From NCBI GenBank assembly GCA_002015125.1, contig MUYB01000057.1, positions 1-18,861 of the forward strand: 18,861 bases of DNA, in the 5' to 3' direction. A program made the position numbers and the translations under genes. A model generated the notes under the pieces. The model was not told the origin of the DNA and did not search any database. It worked only from the letters and a program-made list of their open reading frames with translations. Shown one piece after another: positions 16,768-18,861 of the stretch. How positions within the stretch are numbered: position 1 is the stretch's first letter; each line of letters opens with the position of its first letter. The DNA comes from [Haemophilus] felis (GTDB lineage Bacteria; Pseudomonadota; Gammaproteobacteria; Enterobacterales; Pasteurellaceae).

Positions 16768-16796
16768 AACATAAAATTTACTTTTATTATTGTCAA
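16768..16796 (-). promoter_or_regulatory. Sigma-70 promoter of uvrB
   Basis: On the minus strand, TTGACA (16791-16796, a perfect -35) and TATGTT (16768-16773, -10) are spaced by 17 bp. The expected transcription start is about 35-40 bp upstream of the uvrB ATG. Confidence 0.7.
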
Positions 16797-16807
16797 AAAA
16801 ATCTAAG

Positions 16808-17021
16808 TTTTACACAGACTTATGTTTGTCAAGCTGCAAAACTCAAAAAAATCATAAAAAATTTTAAAATTTTTCTAGATTTTTTATAACTTATTGATTT
16901 TTAAGGGTATGTTATTTTGCAATCAATTCACCTAGCGAATTTGGAGAGGCTAGGAATTATAAGGATCTTTGATATTTTTCAAAAGATAATTCACAGACTT
17001 ATCCACAGCATCTGTGGATAG
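16808..17021. promoter_or_regulatory. AT-rich region with a DnaA-box cluster
   Basis: This gene-free stretch upstream of uvrB contains a perfect DnaA box TTATCCACA (16999-17007) and three one-mismatch boxes: TTTTACACA (16808-16816), TAATTCACA (16987-16995) and, inverted, TGTGGATAG (17013-17021). The last pair forms a perfect 9-bp palindrome with a 3-bp spacer (17000-17020). CACAGACTTAT occurs twice (16813-16823 and 16992-17002). An A/T-only-like tract lies at about 16850-16910. GATC sites are rare, unlike a typical gammaproteobacterial oriC. It may be a DnaA-titrating or DnaA-regulated site, or a remnant origin. Confidence 0.5.
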
Positions 17022-17071
17022 AAATTATTAAGATAAAAGCATGGATAGTTGTTGTTAAGGTACTGTTTTTT

Positions 17072-17278
17072 TTAGTTACAACGGTTGTCTATCAGCTTGC
17101 TGATTGACAAAGAAAACGAGTACGAACAAAAAGAACTGACTTTTGCGTGACTTATTGATTGAGTTTCGCAATGCGGCATGTTAGAAGAAATGGTTTTACC
17201 GTCTAAGTATTCATAGCCTTCCATACGCGAAAAACCGCCCCAGTATTGGGGTTCCTTGTAAAAATAGAAAGATAACAT
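17072..17278 (-). CDS. Possible small hypothetical protein
   Basis: A 68-aa frame (EPQYWGGFSRMEGYEYLDGK near the start, CETQSISHAKVSSFCSY later) with an ATG in the promoter region of the divergent toxin-antitoxin locus and no clear ribosome-binding site. It encloses a CCCC/GGGG hairpin (17238-17251). The composition looks protein-like, and similar short proteins seem familiar from Pasteurellaceae mobile DNA, but I cannot name a family. It could be a remnant. Confidence 0.3.
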   Translation of the reverse strand: MLSFYFYKEPQYWGGFSRMEGYEYLDGKTISSNMPHCETQSISHAKVSSFCSYSFSLSISKLIDNRCN

Positions 17279-17304
17279 TTAGTTTATATAAAATGTATGT
17301 TATC
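17271..17304. promoter_or_regulatory. Candidate operator/promoter of the toxin-antitoxin locus
   Basis: An 8-bp inverted repeat, GATAACAT (17271-17278) and ATGTTATC (17297-17304), encloses an AT-rich TATATAAAAT -10-like segment about 35-50 bp upstream of the toxin start. HigA-type antitoxins usually repress their own promoter by binding such palindromes, so autoregulation is a reasonable guess. Confidence 0.5.
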
Positions 17305-17338
17305 ATTTCGCTATCAAAATGATTTTTAGGTGAAAGAA

Positions 17339-17457
17339 ATGTTTGAGCTATTATTCCATCCTGAAGCCTTTGCGGAATTAGAAGCCTTAACGCCGATAAT
17401 GAAAGTGAAAGCCTTAAACGTTTAGGAGAAATGACCGATGAAAGTTCAACCGATTGA
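17339..17457 (+). pseudogene. HigB/RelE-type toxin remnant with internal deletion
   Basis: The ATG at 17339-17341, with AGGTG upstream, starts a frame (MFELLFHPEAFAELEAL) that fits the N-terminus of the HigB/Gp49-like toxin family but ends after 28 residues at a TAG (17423-17425). In another frame, RLGEMTDESSTD ends at a TGA (17455-17457) overlapping the antitoxin start, which looks like the original toxin C-terminus. Toxins of this family are usually about 100-120 aa, so some 50-70 central codons, including the catalytic region, are missing and the frame has shifted. The locus therefore has no working toxin. The toxin-first gene order fits higBA. Confidence 0.75.
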
Positions 17458-17722
17458 TTACAAGCAAGTGAAAGAAACCTTATTGCAAGATCAGGAAACC
17501 AAAACACTTTACATTCAAGAGCGCCGCATTGAAGAATTGCAACTTCTGCTTAAAGAGTTACGCCAAAAAGCAGGGTTAACGGTTTATCAAGTGGCAGAAC
17601 GAATGGGGGTATCACAACCTGCTGTGAGCCGACTTGAGAAAAACGCAAGCCGAGCCACATTCCGCACGTTGCAACGCTACGCCCAAGCCTGCGGTTCAGA
17701 GTTAAGAATAGGGGTACAATAA
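17438..17722 (+). CDS. HigA-type antitoxin, XRE-family DNA-binding protein
   Basis: A 94-aa protein. Residues 36-90 form an XRE/Cro helix-turn-helix: LRQKAGLTVYQVAERMGVSQ, then PAVSRLEKN as recognition helix and TLQRYAQACGSELRI as closing helices. The charged N-terminal helix (20-40) would bind the toxin. The start overlaps the old toxin 3' end by 20 nt, with TAGGAG about 10 nt upstream, as in toxin-antitoxin operons with the toxin first. In the working system it would neutralise a ribosome-dependent mRNA endonuclease and repress the operon. Here the toxin is deleted, so it is an orphan antitoxin that may still repress the upstream palindrome or counter related toxins elsewhere. Confidence 0.85.
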   Translation: MKVQPIDYKQVKETLLQDQETKTLYIQERRIEELQLLLKELRQKAGLTVYQVAERMGVSQPAVSRLEKNASRATFRTLQRYAQACGSELRIGVQ

Positions 17723-17820
17723 TAATCTCTTCCCCCCACTTTGATCACTGGCAAGAAATCCCGACAGAGCAAGTGAAGATACTTATCTGCATCAAAATCT
17801 TGGTGTTCTAGGTTTTCCAT
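17677..17820 (-). CDS. Small hypothetical protein with strong ribosome-binding site
   Basis: A 47-aa frame beginning MENLEHQDFDADKYLHLLC, with AGGAG 5 nt before the ATG; that is a clearer initiation signal than most small ORFs here. It runs convergently into the antitoxin gene and overlaps its 3' end by 46 nt, where the last residues (NSEPQAWA) come from antisense antitoxin sequence. It looks like the start of a longer gene that was cut by the junction next to the toxin-antitoxin locus. The N-terminal part (LCRDFLPVIKVGGRDYY) has no motif I can assign. Confidence 0.45.
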   Translation of the reverse strand: MENLEHQDFDADKYLHLLCRDFLPVIKVGGRDYYCTPILNSEPQAWA

Positions 17821-17830
17821 TGTGTCTCCT

Positions 17831-18029
17831 AAGCGGCTATTGCGACTAGTGAATGGATAAAAACGAAAACCCGAAATCAGTATAACTAAAATCCGTAGAT
17901 ACACATAGAGAAATGTGCAGTTTAGGGTGTAAAGTTAAAACGAAAGATAAGTGCTTGTTTTGACGTGGTTTTGTAGAGCTTGGTAGAGGATTATAGAGAG
18001 GTGTAATGGACAAAAATGTGGGAAAAAAG
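17831..18029. other. Intergenic stretch without recognised genes
   Basis: No supported coding frame. It contains the first copy of the 16-bp direct repeat (18000-18015) and leads into the right copy of the 586-bp repeat. I see no convincing promoter. Confidence 0.5.
18000..18015 (+). repeat. 16-bp direct repeat, left of the winged-helix module
   Basis: GGTGTAATGGACAAAA is repeated exactly at 18836-18851 and, inverted, at 35-50. The two right-hand copies bracket the convergent pair of winged-helix genes, and the left-hand copy sits at a recombination junction. Confidence 0.7.
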
Positions 18030-18076
18030 CGGTATTATGTAGCAGTTGCACAAAGACCAATTAACTAAATTTGACT

Positions 18077-18113
18077 AAAATCCTTATGGTTATTTTTACA
18101 TCACAAGGATTTT
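18077..18113. promoter_or_regulatory. Inverted repeat over the ribosome-binding site, copy 2
   Basis: Arms 18077-18088 and 18102-18113 correspond to the perfect pair at 13781-13817, but one base of the upstream arm is changed (CCTTATG instead of CCTTGTG). If the structure is regulatory, this copy should be weaker. Confidence 0.55.
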
Positions 18114-18118
18114 TATTT

Positions 18119-18586
18119 ATGGCAAGAATGAGTGGAGCCCCCCTTATTCGGCAGAAAATCGCTGAACTTACTCAACAAATTACTCACTTTGAGCAATGCA
18201 TTGAAAAGGCGAAAGAGCATCAAGTAACTCTACAACAAGCCTTAGTAGCATTACAGAGTGACCCATTTTCAAGCCCTATCAAGAGGAAAGCTAAATCTAT
18301 TGGTGATGGTGGTGCGATTTCAATATACGCTTATCACCCTAGCGATTATATTGCAAAAGTGTTTAAACATTACCCAAACCAATGGATGTCAGCAAAAGAG
18401 ATAATGTTTAAAGCATTTGAGATTGAAAGGAAGAGAGAGCATAAATCGCAACATCATTCAATTGTAACTGCCTTTTCACACGCATTAAGACGATTACAAG
18501 AGAAAGGCATTGTTGAGAGACAGGTTTTGCAAGAGAAATCTTCGGTTAAGATAATTCAGTGGCGGTTAAAAGAGATTGCTGCATAG
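18119..18586 (+). CDS. Winged-helix-like DNA-binding protein, copy 2
   Basis: 155 aa from ATG 18119 (MARMSG), with AAGG in the hairpin arm about 10 nt upstream. The layout is as in copy 1: an N-terminal probable coiled coil (residues 10-45), a linker with a basic patch (SPIKRKAKS), and a C-terminal winged-helix-like part (72-153: SAKEIMF, VTAFSHALRRL, KGIVERQ, IIQWRL). It ends 10 bp before the stop of a convergent, distantly related winged-helix frame (HP motif, helix, KGIVERQ, WRLK), suggesting an old tandem or paired duplication. A regulator is likely; the target is unknown, perhaps its own hairpin. Confidence 0.7.
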   Translation: MARMSGAPLIRQKIAELTQQITHFEQCIEKAKEHQVTLQQALVALQSDPFSSPIKRKAKSIGDGGAISIYAYHPSDYIAKVFKHYPNQWMSAKEIMFKAFEIERKREHKSQHHSIVTAFSHALRRLQEKGIVERQVLQEKSSVKIIQWRLKEIAA

Positions 18587-18596
18587 AAAATAGCCG

Positions 18597-18857
18597 TTAT
18601 TTCTCGGTTTTTAATCGCCATAAAGCCATCTTGTGAGCTTTGTCTGACTGTCGTTCTACAATCCCCTTTTTGAGCAACCTATCCATTGCCGCATGAACAT
18701 TCTTGATATAGGTACGATTTACAGGGGTATTAGGTTGATTATCTGCAATGAGAATTTCTTTTGTAATTTCTTCAACTCGCCAATAACGATGTGGTTCTAT
18801 TTTGAGTAATCGGATAATTAAGGTAGCTGAATTTGGGTGTAATGGACAAAATAGTTG
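18597..18857 (-). pseudogene. Partial winged-helix-like gene at the window edge
   Basis: The minus strand is open for 86 codons between a TAG at 18858-18860 and the TAA at 18597-18599. The product shows the same plan as the neighbouring winged-helix proteins: LHPNSATLIIRLLKIEPHRYW at the start of the fold in place of AYHPSDYIAKVFKHYP, then RVEEITKEIL, a helix HAAMDRLLKKGIVERQ and a wing MALWRLKTEK. No start codon lies in the homologous part before the upstream stop, so it is either a 5'-truncated pseudogene or the C-terminal part of a gene interrupted by the TAG. Its last codons survive at the edge of the left 586-bp repeat (13279-13297). Confidence 0.65.
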
Positions 18858-18861
18858 CTAA
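18836..18861. repeat. Window-end repeat (inverted copy at 25-50)
   Basis: 26 bp identical in reverse complement to 25-50; the first 16 bp also match 18000-18015 directly. The match runs to the last base of the window, so its full length is unknown. Confidence 0.85.

Larger units (their letters stand above)
18030..18615. repeat. 586-bp inverted repeat, right copy
   Basis: Reverse complement of 13279-13864 with about ten differences. Here the module continues beyond the repeat into a full convergent partner gene (18597 leftward end), so this copy looks like the more complete version and 13279-13864 the truncated duplicate. Confidence 0.9.

Noticed and set aside
16808..17021. Chromosomal replication origin oriC
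   Set aside because: Too few DnaA boxes and almost no GATC sites; no gidA, dnaA or rpmH neighbour. Kept only as a DnaA-box cluster.
16722..17060. LexA/SOS box in front of uvrB
   Set aside because: No CTGT-N8-ACAG match was found on either strand; the CTGT at 17012 belongs to the DnaA-box palindrome.
17211..17507. Minus-strand 98-codon frame over the toxin-antitoxin region
   Set aside because: It is antisense to the toxin remnant and antitoxin start, with no initiation signal.
1..18861. CRISPR arrays, tRNA or rRNA genes, complete transposase genes
   Set aside because: No regularly spaced short repeats, no cloverleaf-like or rRNA-like sequence and no transposase frame was recognised on either strand.

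Overview
The window looks like a chromosomal segment of a Pasteurellaceae bacterium from the group that uses the Haemophilus-type DNA uptake signal. The 9-mer AAGTGCGGT or its complement occurs at least eight times, the base composition is AT-rich, and uvrB is typical of gammaproteobacteria. I cannot fix genus or species.

Positions 1-13278 hold a rearranged two-partner secretion (TPS) locus on the minus strand. It has one intact, very large exoprotein gene (tpsA/fhaB/cdiA type, 3064 aa from the ATG at 13054), with an extended signal peptide, a TPS domain, a long haemagglutinin-repeat shaft and a C-terminal alpha/beta-hydrolase-like domain. A small lipoprotein gene follows it directly. Downstream lie two displaced C-terminal cassettes, each again coupled to a small Cys-rich lipoprotein. 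This layout matches orphan CdiA-CT/CdiI modules and the meningococcal tpsC cassettes with intervening small ORFs, so the lipoproteins are probably immunity proteins. The array ends at 15-280 in a broken, nearly identical 230-bp piece of the exoprotein gene. Upstream of the exoprotein, only the last 28 codons of the outer-membrane transporter gene (tpsB) remain, cut off by a 76-bp perfect palindrome. The locus therefore seems to have lost its own transporter gene.

Positions 13279-18861 are a mosaic around uvrB. A 586-bp segment carrying a winged-helix-like gene occurs twice in inverted orientation (13279-13864 and 18030-18615) and flanks about 4.2 kb. Between the copies are three very AT-rich small ORFs ending at a clear terminator hairpin, uvrB with a sigma-70 promoter, and an AT-rich intergenic region with a cluster of DnaA boxes. 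Next come a HigB/HigA-type toxin-antitoxin locus whose toxin has an internal deletion while the antitoxin is intact, and a small unrecognised gene with a strong ribosome-binding site. A second, divergent winged-helix gene converges on the right-hand copy at the window edge.

The window reads as a contact-dependent competition locus that recombines: effector tips with cognate lipoproteins kept as spare cassettes, a silent fragment of the main gene, and short repeats sitting exactly at several junctions. All function calls come from recognising motifs by eye; no database search was run.
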